Assembly: GCA_033064195.1 (NCBI GenBank)
Contig: JARBJD010000050.1
Coordinates: 272,560 to 336,559, forward strand
Source: Blattamonas nauphoetae
Taxonomy: Eukaryota > Preaxostyla > Oxymonadida
DNA: 64,000 nt
Direction of reading: 5' to 3'
Below the pieces are notes generated by a model that did no database searches, was not told the origin of the DNA, and worked only from the letters and a program-made list of their open reading frames with translations. The position numbers were made by a program, and so were the translations under genes. Below, one piece after another: positions 42,701 to 52,952 of this stretch (position 1 is its first letter; each line of letters starts with the position of its first letter).

Positions 42701-44391
42701 TAGACTCTGCGTCTCTCGACTTCTCCAACCGATTCATTTCTTCACAATCACTCATCTCACAAACTGGAGGATCTCTCGCCCTTTCTGACATGTCAATTGA
42801 GAACACGACACGAACCAGTGGAGATGGAAGTGTCGTCTCGTCCACTCTCTCGTCAGGATCGCTCTCAATCGCTAGTTGCTCATTCTCGTCGTGTGTGTGT
42901 TCGTCGAAAGGGAATGGAGGAGCACTGAACATCGCTCTTGTGTCATCCGGAACCATGACGATCTCCGACACATCGTTCAAGTCCTGTTCATCAACAGGAA
43001 ATGGAGGAGGAATCTGGATTGATGCAAGTTCGTATGTTGGGTCAGATCCTCCAACACTGCACCGACTCTCATTTGGCCAAAACGAAGAAGCGAACAGCTG
43101 CGGAGAAGAAAAGGACGGACGAGATGTGTTTGTGGTTGGAGGAACACTGAAAGAGATTGTCACGAAAGAGAAATGGCAGGGAACATTCGAAACCGCGCCA
43201 AAATGGACGCTGGTTGGGTTGGATGGACCGTCGGAGGAGAAAGTTGATCTGGCAACGATGCTTCTTCAGACAGTGTTGTTCGTTGGGAAGAATGGAAACG
43301 ATGAAAACGGGGATGGGATGACAAACACACCGTTTTTAACACTTCATGGGGGAATTGAGAAGGAGATGGATGAAAATAAGATGATATGGTTCGAAATCGT
43401 GGAATCAGCCGAAATAGGGAAGCGAATTGTGATGGAAGGAGGAATGAGAACAACCGTCACAATCTCGAAAAGGGAGAAGGGATCCAAACTTGTGTGCTCG
43501 ATCTCAGATACCTCAGATCAACCGGATGGTCAGATTGTTGTTTGTGGACACACACTATCCATTCGTGGACTGGAGCTGAACATGAAAGTTGGTTTTGGGA
43601 CAGTTTTCGTTGTGGGGAAGGAAGGAAGGGTGGGATTGTGGGAATGCAGTGTGAGTGGGGAGAGGGGACTGAAATCGGGACTGGTCCGAGTTGTGACAGA
43701 AGGAGAGGTGATTATGAACAAAGTTGCAACGACTGATCTGTCGTTGACTGGAAAGGCGTCGATTGTGGAGATGGCGGGAGGACGAGTGTGGATGGACGGA
43801 AGCTCGTTCTCTGAAGTGACCGTGGCTGGAGGAGGAGTGTTGTGTGGTCGAGTGAGTGGAGGGATGGAAGTGCGGAAGACGTCGTTCACAGGATGTCGTG
43901 GAGAGAGGTTTGGAAGTGTTGTCCGAGTTCGCGCAGCAGGGAGCTCGGTTGTGCTGAGCGAATGCACGTTCCGAGATTGTTGGAGTGGCGTTAATTTTGG
44001 AGAGATCGAGTCGACAGTGTGGAGAGTTGGAGGAGGAAGTGTGTTTGTGTGGATGGAAAGAAAGAAGGGAGGGAAGCCGGAATCGGTGGATCTGTCTGGA
44101 AGTGAGTTCACAAACTGCATTTTGGAGAACACGAACACAACCACAGCGAGCACAGCGAGAGGAAGAGACTGTGTGGGAGGAAGCGGATTCCTGATCGTTG
44201 GAGGAAGAGGACATCGTGTGGACTTGTCTGATGTGTCGGTGTCAGACTGTGTCTGCCGGAATGTTGAGCTTGAGGACGAAAGAGGGTTTTCGGGAGGAGT
44301 TGTGGGGTGGACGGAGAAGGCGGTGCAGACAGACAGGCGAGGAATGAAAGTGAGAGGAAGCGAGGTCGGGATGGTTCACATGACGAAATGA
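39718..44391 (+). CDS. Large secreted beta-helix protein (1557 residues)
   Basis: A single intron-free frame. The start MLIILLLITFCISGNSPP is a clear signal peptide. The body is beta-rich with many N-x-S/T sites and polymorphic-membrane-protein-like repeats (GGAIFCDSVGSLTVLSCSF, CSFTECKATTADLSQGGAI, CSFSSCVCSSKGNGGALNI, GNGGGIWIDAS), indicating a right-handed parallel beta-helix. Unlike the gene at 16086-24416 it ends (GMVHMTK) without a membrane helix or kinase-like tail, so it is either a secreted relative or a truncated one. The start at 39718 is chosen because the signal peptide follows at once. Confidence 0.85.
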   Translation: MLIILLLITFCISGNSPPDVLPSLTDSVFSTSNVESNAERVVRFLPLKAYESTTLFLQSMAISIHGLYETLSRIVEGGSARGSLIDVVNSTTTLSHLCFHPSEIRSVRVGISSFVEIIDSEIWIPSADSPLECNSGFLHVEHSSFALMNPTQTTPSLATSMSSESSVVFCSCSFSDLGVSDDGPLFCSTNVSNVTLLNLKMSNISTTHSSLAHHNSNRIGNVSIVGSSVKDSENALTGGLVPGMSLATSFFVANTTISKCFTNAIDITENNPSMTQTTLSASHTFINCSWTSTTSSQHGGAIFCDSVGSLTVLSCSFTECKATTADLSQGGAIRFTGTSKFSLCVNNSRFGSCSSAQQAGSLSCNFPSNLEISRTNFSKSTSAITIPTTHLRFPPAGTILSHLRFEEGLAYSRHANAGAIDFDTILGTLTHSNLLFNSNKAGLGGAISYSALTGSDVSWFSCIFFNNVATILLPIADDPGNSCSRGNDLFFSEDQKEWNMTLAREGSFRNCFSNSNIPKIAIDVSESLSIRFPTNKTLLSDLLPTPSPIVSVRDDANDEAGCGMNYFLPCKTLGYAGKNQLPSSTGEVLVETGLYAETMGFVVDAKSMTITSFGNENPVFDLSSVQETFMTISNGFDANLKNLSFIIATRPLVEHTGTGKVNMDSCLFVGSGNGDPVTPHLISISTGALAVINTNFSSLKMGSGGLLKWDASESVTLTNLFFLNLETTHSAPFTITPAATLSLSGLYFERCVGASFSDFGVDPSAFSQMTTINSLLSTSASPRTTLNDGEQLTLWPSYQMVVDGNEGVDEAFCWLTSKKCRTLSNLVTRLGSNFEGRIRIVKGKIMEAKIEPVNSQILTVTGESQTESIICLKSSENSLIIVPSASSLSLSCLTLTLPSEQTQSPYFSSSGTLHITSVKFIFDSSDVPLSVGLFSVNSGTVVLSYFALSIPPTSNSLFIVNGGLLHLGQTCKLVNPSSATHSVSIFSLSSGTLRLDSASLDFSNRFISSQSLISQTGGSLALSDMSIENTTRTSGDGSVVSSTLSSGSLSIASCSFSSCVCSSKGNGGALNIALVSSGTMTISDTSFKSCSSTGNGGGIWIDASSYVGSDPPTLHRLSFGQNEEANSCGEEKDGRDVFVVGGTLKEIVTKEKWQGTFETAPKWTLVGLDGPSEEKVDLATMLLQTVLFVGKNGNDENGDGMTNTPFLTLHGGIEKEMDENKMIWFEIVESAEIGKRIVMEGGMRTTVTISKREKGSKLVCSISDTSDQPDGQIVVCGHTLSIRGLELNMKVGFGTVFVVGKEGRVGLWECSVSGERGLKSGLVRVVTEGEVIMNKVATTDLSLTGKASIVEMAGGRVWMDGSSFSEVTVAGGGVLCGRVSGGMEVRKTSFTGCRGERFGSVVRVRAAGSSVVLSECTFRDCWSGVNFGEIESTVWRVGGGSVFVWMERKKGGKPESVDLSGSEFTNCILENTNTTTASTARGRDCVGGSGFLIVGGRGHRVDLSDVSVSDCVCRNVELEDERGFSGGVVGWTEKAVQTDRRGMKVRGSEVGMVHMTK

Positions 44392-46200
44392 GTGACCACA
44401 CAGACTGAACGCAACAAAGAACATTCCATGAACGAAACAAGAAGAAAGAACTCAACCAAACACGCTAACAGCTTCTTTACAGCGAAAGGCCGAACACGCG
44501 TCGGATGTGGATAGCTTCTGCCTCCCGTCACCATCTCAGTTTTTTATATTTAATCCATTCAGTTCTCGATCATTTCGATAGCAGGACATACTCTTCATCC
44601 GTCTTCATTCTGGTTTCACATCCAATGTTGATTTCTCACCAAAAACTCTTTTTTGAAGCAGTTGTCTCAAGTGGAGAAAGTTGAAAACCTGTTTTTGAAC
44701 AAGTCTTGGATTATCGACGAACGGCCTCGGTCCATTTTCAAGGATCGAGCTTCAAATTTGTCATTCCTGATCTGCGAAACCGAATGAATCATCCATTTGG
44801 CGTGAAATGGCATATGGAAATGGTGGTTGGTGATGAATTGTGTGACATGGGAAGTGGTGAGATAGTCACCTAACAATCCGGGAGTAAATAAGTATCTGGG
44901 AGTTTTTTGAACCCATGTTTTTTTCAGAAAAAGAATAAAACAGAGTTGATATACTGAAATGATCAAAAGTATTGATAGAATGGTAATTTTCTGAGTCACT
45001 GTCATCGTCTGGGATCATGCGGAGTTGGCAGATGTCTTATGATGTGTAGCGGACGGACAGAGCACCAGATCTTGAGGACAGAGGACAGAGGTCTTGTCCG
45101 ATTCAGAAACACAGCTTTTCACGCGTTCATTTCATCTGAATTCACCTTCTCTCTACTTGTTACCCTCTCCGTGTCTCCATTATGTTCGGTAAAATACCGG
45201 AGAATGCTTCAAAATGACTGAAAAGACATTTCTTCAACCCACTCTTTTTTCATGGACTTTTCTGACACTATAGTGAACTTTATCCTTCAAGATTCGTTCA
45301 TCCCCATCTAAAATTGTTGAAAAGGGCGTTAGACAGTGTGAAAACCGATTTGGTGGTGAATCACGAGTTGTCGGGGCTCTGTCCTACAAACTCCTAATTA
45401 GGAGTTTACATGACGATCGGCCCAAGAGAGGACAGAGTAGGACAAAATCGGACAAGCACCTGATATTTTCACTGTAACTTTCTCTCAATTAGTTCATCCA
45501 ACTTCTATACTTATCTCAAAACAGGACAAATCGGACATGTCCTGTCCTGTCCGATTGATCTGATCCTACTCCCCATGTCAAGTTGTCATCGTTGGCTCTT
45601 TTCTTTCAGAACCTATAAAATCGCGACTTGAAGTCAGTCCTCCATTCAACACTTCTTTTGTCCAGTTCTCGTTCATTTTTGTCTCCATCGAAACAAATTT
45701 TGTGGAGATCTGCTCGACTATTCATGCACTCTTCTCTTCTCTGTCCATGACTACAACATCCTTTGATAGATGCAAATCTCACAATATTTGTTTGCCCTTC
45801 CATTGTTTTTCCCATCTTATTCGTGTTTTTCTCTTTATTAGTCTGGAATTGGTGTCTGGTTACAATCCAGATCTGATCTTGACTGAAAGAAATGAGATAT
45901 GGAAGATTCACGAAGTCAGTATATCTCTCCTTAGTTTGAACCCTCGTATTTTTCTATTTCCCTCTTTTGGTTCGGAGTAGATATCTTGATCGCACGCAAG
46001 TCTGAAATGGTGGTCGTGAGTCTGTGCTACTAAGACGCTCACACAACAACTCCATCAAGAACGCCTGCAATTCGGATTGATTATCTTCTTATCATCTCCT
46101 ATCTCAGTAGTGGTAGAGAAGAACTGGGAACCAATCTGAAATTGTCATTGAAATCAAAACTAAAAGTCAACGCCGATTGACCAATTTTGGATCTTGTATT
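44392..46200. other. Intergenic region, no gene recognised; 20-bp palindrome
   Basis: Only short frames without protein character. A perfect palindrome AAACTCCTAATTAGGAGTTT lies at 45388-45407, within a stretch rich in GGACAGA/TCGGACA words (about 45050-45570). A terminator, replication or transposon-end role cannot be decided from the sequence. Confidence 0.4.
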
Positions 46201-48045
46201 AAAAGGAATTTATGACATTTTGATGACATCAATATTTGGCCTAAATTCTAAAAATATGTCCAATATTTTGACCTCGTGAAAAGTGTCATTTTTGAAGCAA
46301 ATATTGACAACATTCGAAAAAATGTTGGCGCTTTTTTTGGGATTTTTTGCTTTTTTACCTCAAATCAAGTGAATCCAATGTGAGAACCATTTCGAAAAAT
46401 TCTGCAAAAAATTCTAAAATCTCGGGGACATTGTCGGTCATCGATCAAAAGAGGTTTGATGAAAATCGGTTGAGAATTCGTCGAACTGTGTACCGAACTT
46501 TGGTCCAAAAAGTGACCAAAAAAGTCGATGTTCCGATTTTGCTACTATGAACTGCTTTATGGCTCAAATTGTGTTCAAACACGTTTGATTGTGACGGAAA
46601 TCATTTTGAAAGGTAGGATTTTCGATAAAAAGCACTTCTGAGATTTTTGGTTTGATCCGACCCATTGAGGTTTTTTCGCGTTTTTTGAGATTTTTTTAGA
46701 AAAGGTATGGACGTTCGGGACTATGTCCTTTTGATCACTTTTCGTCGTCTTATGGTGTTTTTGGGTGTGAAAACGCTAGTTGGCGTCTTTTTGTGTCATT
46801 CATCTCTGAAAACTTTTGACACCACAAGGTTCGCACACTTTTTCATGAATTTTCACATTTCACTACTTTCACTTCATTTACTCCGTTATTACATCATTTT
46901 AACGAACATAAGTCGACGCGAGACGTATAGTGCATTTCCTTAGTTTCATTTTGTTGGTTCTTCACATCACCGTTCTGACACAACATTTTCGCACTACTTG
47001 CACACTATTAGATTTTTGCCCCGATTTTCACTAACAAATCCTTCTTTCTCACTGTCTGAGTAAGGTGTGCCTGAATTTTCAGAATTTTTTGTCGGATAGT
47101 TGTCTCAAAATTTCACTTTTTTGATTCGTCATTTCACAGCTTTTCACAGTGTTTGCATGTTTGAACACCACTTCAGCCCCTTCTTTCTCACATCATTCTC
47201 TCCACATTTCACCTCGAGTTGAACCATTACTCCTCTTCATTTTTCTCATCTCACTTCCATTTTGTGGGTCGTTCTCACTTCACTAGCACATCATTTTACT
47301 CGAGTTTTCATCACCTTTTTCACAAAAACAGAGTAAAAGAAAGCGAAAGAAGCGTGAATGAAACGGGCAAGTATGAAACTGAGAGGGAAATTGACGATCG
47401 TGAAAACGACGTGAAATGTGACACCAATAGTGAAAATGTCGCTTGTGTTCTCGGTTTTATGTCTTAAAAACAACAAAAATGATTCAAAAATGTTCGTGAA
47501 ATGTTGGATTTTCCGGAAAAATTCCGAGATATGAAGCGAGCCGTTGAATGGCGGATCTCTGCAAAAGTCCGGAAAACTCAGTAAACGGGAATTAGTGTGT
47601 TGTATTCGAGAAAAAGTTACAGAGAAAGAAACATGAATGAAATGGTTAAAAAGAGTAAACAATGAGAAAATGACATGCGAACAGGTCACCAAAATGAAAT
47701 AATAAGTAGTGAAAATGAAGTGAAAGTTAGGCTGAAAACGAGTGAAACAGAGCTGAAATAAGGAGAAAATGAGAGTGACATACTCGTTTTTACATAAAAG
47801 TACCGAGATCTGGACCCGATCCTGAAACCTCAAATATCTCTGCAAAAGTTTGGAAAATCCAAAAAACGAAGCATACGATCATGATCTCCAACATCAGGAG
47901 ATTCTAAAACACGACGAATCGGAACGAAACGAGCATAGTTGAGAAATGAGTGATCGAACCCATTGATCCTCGATCTGAGCGAAAAATCCAAAACTGAGAA
48001 ATTAATGAAAGAATTTTCATTTTTGAATTTTTTAATTTGTATTAA

Positions 48046-48471
48046 ATGAATCTAACTGAAGAGAATCGTGAGAGGCGCCAAACTCCCGCGAGTTTGATGT
48101 ACAAGGAAAGACGTCGAGTATGTTCAGAACAAGCATTAATTGAATCAATGAGAGAAGAGAACTGTTCGCTAGTCTCTGAGTATGTCAGAAATAATGTGCC
48201 GGTGACGTATGTTCATGAGGGAGTTGAATGGAGGATAAAACCGAAGTTGTGGAATCAAGGAAACAGACCTCACTTAGCAAAACGTCGACACTACACTCAA
48301 TCGTTCGTCGAAAATGAACTGAAGAAATACAATTGTGAGCTCGTCGGTGAGTACACAAAAGTTCTGGTTCCATTCACGTATCGAGAGATTGGTGGAAGTG
48401 TAGTGTTCAGAATTAGACTTGATTCATGGCTGACTGCCAAGAAAAAGCCCCATCAGAGAAAACAGAAATAA
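48046..48471 (+). CDS. Small two-repeat protein of the Polinton-type element
   Basis: 141 residues with two copies of one domain: ENCSLVSEYVRNNVPVTYVH (about 46-65) and YNCELVGEYTKVLVPFTYRE (about 95-114), each followed by a basic stretch. The N-C-x-L-V-x-E-Y...V-P-x-T-Y pattern resembles the small repeat domains that accompany homing nucleases and viral DNA-binding proteins; that link is from memory. The start sits directly behind ttttttaatttgtattaa, the element's usual start-adjacent sequence. It is 43 bp ahead of the polymerase gene. Confidence 0.6.
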   Translation: MNLTEENRERRQTPASLMYKERRRVCSEQALIESMREENCSLVSEYVRNNVPVTYVHEGVEWRIKPKLWNQGNRPHLAKRRHYTQSFVENELKKYNCELVGEYTKVLVPFTYREIGGSVVFRIRLDSWLTAKKKPHQRKQK

Positions 48472-48514
48472 ACGCTCAACTTTTTTTATTTTCGGATTTT
48501 TTAATTCGTAGTAA

Positions 48515-51500
48515 ATGGCGGCGACAATAACATTTGTCACAGACAGCATCACGAAAATTAGAGCACTATTTCCAAACACCACCTTTGAATTCAAGGATGA
48601 CCACGGTTATGATCGAACATATAATCCAGGCAGTAGAAACTACCAACATCAGAGAGCATATCTCCTGTCAATGCTCAGGAGTCCAGATCTCCACTTTGAA
48701 GGAGAAATAAGGAATATTACCAACTATCAGATTGATGATTTAATTCTCAAACTTGAAGAGAACAATAACAACGCAATGATGAATGAAGAAGACAGCAAAG
48801 CAAGAATGCAAATCATGAAAGAAAATCCAAGAGTTAACAAAGATGAATTGAAAAAGCAAGTGTTCAGAATGACGTGGAAGCTGAAATCAATTGAAGAGAA
48901 GTTGATGGATCATTGGATGAAGAATCTGTTGATCATTCAAAAGAAAAATGAACAAATGGAAAAGAGAGAAGTGCAGTCATTTGATGGATTTGAAGAATGC
49001 ATATTACTCACAGAACCACGTGACAAAGCAGCATTCAATTCTTGTCTCATGAATGCACGAAGGAAGTTCAAAAAGAATGAGGTCGAGAAGGTTGAAGACA
49101 ATGGAAAACCATATCAGTTGTACTTCCACAATCATCTGAAGAACGTTGAAGAAATCACAACCTTTATCAAAGCAGTGTTCGACAAAGAGAAGGATCATCC
49201 ATTCAAGATCAGTATTGACTTTGGTAAAATCATCGAGAGAAAAGACAAAGATGAGACAACATACAAAGATTTCAGGCCAGAATTGGAGAACACATCGAAG
49301 AGTTTCCCAACTGTGATAAGAAGTGTTGGAGACATCAATGAGTATTCAAAATATGCTATCAATCTTATCAAAGAATCTCAGGAGAGAACACTAATGGATA
49401 CGAAGACAATGTACATCGCATTCCACTCCATTCTGGTTGCAGTCTATCGATTCCCAGTGGCAGGAAAAGCGAATGCAATTCTCACTGAACACATTAAAAC
49501 GAGGAATGTTCGGTACATTGATTCTGAGTTCAACATCTGCTTCTTTCAGTCTCTGTCATTCCTCACACTTCCTGAAGTTCCAGGTAAGAAGATATCAATC
49601 AATATGAGAAACGTTGAAGCAAAACGATTGTTTGCAGAATTTGAGAATCTCACACACCTTCGACCACACCAGCTTACTGAACACTTACGCAATTATCCTG
49701 GCTTTGATATTGCATGTGACATAGAGATAGCGATGCAAAGATTCAACATTACCATTCACATTTATGAGTACGACGAAGATAAGAAGAAATATTTCCTGAG
49801 TCAATCGTATGTCAACGAAAATGATGATGCAAGAGTTCTCCCACTTCTGATGATTCCGCTCACAGCCACACTCGTTCATGTGATGTTCATTGTTGACCCT
49901 GAGAAAATCACTGGATACAAGCTCTGTCCATATTGTCAGTCTAGAGGCTTCCAAGTGAAGAATAAAAACTACAGCAGAGATTTTGAGAAGCATCTCAGAG
50001 AGTGCAAAGAGCTTGATGGAAAACATGTGAAGAAGATCTCTCTTGATAAAACACCAAGACCATATGTTCCACACATCCTCAACAATAGAACGTATGAATT
50101 TCTGATGGCACACAAAAGACAAGACGAATTCAAACCAACACAATACTACATCACATACGATTTCGAAACAATGGAGGATCTCATTCTTGACAATTTATTC
50201 TCTGATGACAATACTCAGTTGATCTCACACTTGAAGCCTCTCTCTGTTGCATCAGCAATCAAAACAAAATCAGGAGTGAAGTCAATCTACTTTGACCTTC
50301 GAGATGGAAAGGACTTCGTGAAGCAGTGGATCAGAGAACTTTTCAAATATGCAGAAACAGTTCGAGAAGACAACTACTATGATGATCCAGAGATTCCTTC
50401 TCAGAATGAAGTCAGTGTGATTGGATTCAACAGCTCCAGATTTGACATCAATCTCATCTTTCGTGATCTCGTTGACAAGGATTGGAAAGTGGTGAGCTTT
50501 CTTGGATCGACAACAAAGTACAAACAAGTCTTGATCAGACACGAGAGAACTCAGCAAGTTCTTCGATTCATTGACATGATGTCATACACTGGACCAATGA
50601 CTTTGGATAATGCAGTGAAGGCTTTCGGAGGAAATACAACACTCCAGAAATCATTCTTCGCTTACGAATCATTTGACTCATCAGACTACGACACAGTGCT
50701 GAGTAAACCAGAACCATTCTCCAAATATGAATTCTATTCCAGTCTGAACAACAGTGAAATGTCCGACAGTGATTACCAGTTATATCTTGATGATTGGAAC
50801 AAGCAAGGATTCAAGAACAGATGGGAATATCTGAAATTCTACAACATTAGAGACGTCGAATGTATGATTGCACCACTTGACAATCTGATTGATCTGAACT
50901 TCCAATACAAAGTGGACATGTTGCACAATCTCTCACTGTCAGCCAATGCTTCTGCAATCAAGTATGCATGTGCCTACAATGACTTTGATATTGATGATGA
51001 TTTCAATGGAGTGGATCAATCTGGTGAAATAAAAATCACCAAACAATACTGGAAGTACAAAGTTGCATCGTACATTTATCAAGACCAGAAAGCTCATCGC
51101 AGTACTGATAAAAACGTCACTGAAGCAGATTACGATTGGTTTGTTCAACAATGCAAGAGGGTGTGCTACATCTGCAAGAGCCACTTCTCACAAGCAGTAC
51201 GACCAGCACTGGATAGAATCGACAATTCGAAAGGACATTCAAAAGAGAATGTGAAGATCTGCTGTGACTACTGCAACACTTACAAGTCAGACAAAGATGA
51301 ACATCTCACAAGATTGAGAATTCAACTGAAGAAGTACTGCATCTGGAAATCATTACCAATGACTCTGACACATGAACAAACATATCACAAGTTGAGAGCA
51401 GCTGTGACTGGTGGATTATCGAATGTTCAGCACAGACAGAACGTCAAAGACGTGACACCAATCAATCACTTCAAGTATGAAGACGGAAAGGCGATCTCCA

Positions 51501-52885
51501 AAGACACAGAACACATAATGACTCACGTTTGTGGTGTTGACTTTAATTCACTGTATCCAAGTGCTTTCTCATCAATCAAGAACAAGAACAATCCATACAC
51601 GAATCACAGAATGTACATGCCAGGACGATGCTTATTCACCGCAACAGGAGATAAAGAATGCAGGAAGATTATTGAAGACAAGAATCAGAAGACATTGTTC
51701 GTTGCAGAACTGAAAGGACACATCGATGAAAAGTACATCAATGATTTCATTAACTTCCCACCAATCTTCAGAAACATTGTGGTCAATACGACTGAAGAGA
51801 ACATTGGAGAGAAGACATATTCGTTGATGAAGAAACATGGATTGAAGACCGATGATAAACAACGGAAGCTGACTCAACTCTTGAGCACTCACGATCAGTA
51901 TATGTTCTTTTCGACATACTATCTGTGGTTCCTCATCGACTACTGTCACTTCATTGTTGATGATGTAAAGAGTGTGATGGTATTCTCGAGACATGCTGGA
52001 TTTGAACCATTCGTGACATCATTCATGAATGATCGAATAGAAGCAATGAAGGTTGGAAACAAGGGAAAAGAACAGTTCTGTAAGACCAACTTGAATGGAA
52101 GTTACGGATATGATGGAATGAACACTGAGAAATACAACTCAATCACAATCTGCAATGAGAAGAGAACATACTTGAAACAGATGATGAAAGGATTTGTAGC
52201 GACAAGAGAGATCAATGAAGACAACTACATTGTGATTGAAGATCGAGAGAAAGCATCATGCAAGACATGTCTGCAAGAAGCAGTATTCACACTCGACAAT
52301 GCCAAGTTCTGGTATCTGAATTTCATCTACAACTTCATGTACAAATGCCTAGACATGAACAAGATTCACTTCTGTGAGGGAGATACTGACTCTGCTTATT
52401 GGGCAATTAGTGGTGATCCGAATGCTGGAATTCATCAACAATTTGAACACGTGATTGCTGACAAGGAATTCTATGACGCACACAAATTTGAATGGTTTCC
52501 CAATCCTGAAAAAGGAGTTGATGATGAGAAGAAACTGTTAGGACTAGCAATTGAAAAGGAAGGTGAACAGATGATCTGTCTTGCACCAAAGTGTTACTCG
52601 CTCGATGAGAAATGCAAAATCAAAGGAGTGTCATTAAAGAAAACAAACATCACGAGTGACGATTATGTGAAGTGTCTGAATGGAGAGAAAACTGTGACTA
52701 CAACACTGAACTTCCAGACGAGAAGAATCGTGAGCGAAGAGGACACCAATGGATTTGAGATTGCGAAAATACAACAACAGAAACTCAGTCTCAGTGGAAT
52801 ACATCTGAAGGCAATCGTACTTGAAAATGAATCGTGTCCTCCATTCATTCATGGACTGAAAGCAACTGATTATCAAATCGAATAA
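48515..52885 (+). CDS. Polinton protein-primed-type DNA polymerase B with OTU-like and HNH segments
   Basis: 1456 residues. An N-terminal half of unknown role leads to an OTU-protease-like stretch at ~335-460 (DSEFNICFFQSLSFL ... LVHVMFIVDP) and a zinc-finger-like KLCPYC...H...C. The exonuclease follows: YITYDFETMED (~545), IGFNSSRFDINL (~638), YNIRDVECM (~775). Next comes an HNH-nuclease-like insert at ~880-930 with CYICK, ALDRIDNSKGHSKENVKICC and DYCNTYKSDK. The polymerase palm has VDFNSLYPS (~1008), NLNGSYGYDG (~1192) and EGDTDSAYW (~1288). It replicates the element from a protein primer by family analogy. The frame is open end to end. Confidence 0.92.
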   Translation: MAATITFVTDSITKIRALFPNTTFEFKDDHGYDRTYNPGSRNYQHQRAYLLSMLRSPDLHFEGEIRNITNYQIDDLILKLEENNNNAMMNEEDSKARMQIMKENPRVNKDELKKQVFRMTWKLKSIEEKLMDHWMKNLLIIQKKNEQMEKREVQSFDGFEECILLTEPRDKAAFNSCLMNARRKFKKNEVEKVEDNGKPYQLYFHNHLKNVEEITTFIKAVFDKEKDHPFKISIDFGKIIERKDKDETTYKDFRPELENTSKSFPTVIRSVGDINEYSKYAINLIKESQERTLMDTKTMYIAFHSILVAVYRFPVAGKANAILTEHIKTRNVRYIDSEFNICFFQSLSFLTLPEVPGKKISINMRNVEAKRLFAEFENLTHLRPHQLTEHLRNYPGFDIACDIEIAMQRFNITIHIYEYDEDKKKYFLSQSYVNENDDARVLPLLMIPLTATLVHVMFIVDPEKITGYKLCPYCQSRGFQVKNKNYSRDFEKHLRECKELDGKHVKKISLDKTPRPYVPHILNNRTYEFLMAHKRQDEFKPTQYYITYDFETMEDLILDNLFSDDNTQLISHLKPLSVASAIKTKSGVKSIYFDLRDGKDFVKQWIRELFKYAETVREDNYYDDPEIPSQNEVSVIGFNSSRFDINLIFRDLVDKDWKVVSFLGSTTKYKQVLIRHERTQQVLRFIDMMSYTGPMTLDNAVKAFGGNTTLQKSFFAYESFDSSDYDTVLSKPEPFSKYEFYSSLNNSEMSDSDYQLYLDDWNKQGFKNRWEYLKFYNIRDVECMIAPLDNLIDLNFQYKVDMLHNLSLSANASAIKYACAYNDFDIDDDFNGVDQSGEIKITKQYWKYKVASYIYQDQKAHRSTDKNVTEADYDWFVQQCKRVCYICKSHFSQAVRPALDRIDNSKGHSKENVKICCDYCNTYKSDKDEHLTRLRIQLKKYCIWKSLPMTLTHEQTYHKLRAAVTGGLSNVQHRQNVKDVTPINHFKYEDGKAISKDTEHIMTHVCGVDFNSLYPSAFSSIKNKNNPYTNHRMYMPGRCLFTATGDKECRKIIEDKNQKTLFVAELKGHIDEKYINDFINFPPIFRNIVVNTTEENIGEKTYSLMKKHGLKTDDKQRKLTQLLSTHDQYMFFSTYYLWFLIDYCHFIVDDVKSVMVFSRHAGFEPFVTSFMNDRIEAMKVGNKGKEQFCKTNLNGSYGYDGMNTEKYNSITICNEKRTYLKQMMKGFVATREINEDNYIVIEDREKASCKTCLQEAVFTLDNAKFWYLNFIYNFMYKCLDMNKIHFCEGDTDSAYWAISGDPNAGIHQQFEHVIADKEFYDAHKFEWFPNPEKGVDDEKKLLGLAIEKEGEQMICLAPKCYSLDEKCKIKGVSLKKTNITSDDYVKCLNGEKTVTTTLNFQTRRIVSEEDTNGFEIAKIQQQKLSLSGIHLKAIVLENESCPPFIHGLKATDYQIE

Positions 52886-52952
52886 ACACAAACTTTATTT
52901 TTGAATAAATGAACACACGACAGATCAATGCATTTCTGGATAGGTTACTTCG

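Noticed and set aside
43530-44455. Long minus-strand frames under the end of the beta-helix gene
   Set aside because: Serine/histidine/proline-rich complement of the strongly biased plus-strand coding sequence.
47219-47845. Overlapping frames of 82 (+) and 184 (-) codons
   Set aside because: Phenylalanine/serine-rich translation of low-complexity AT-rich DNA with no protein character.
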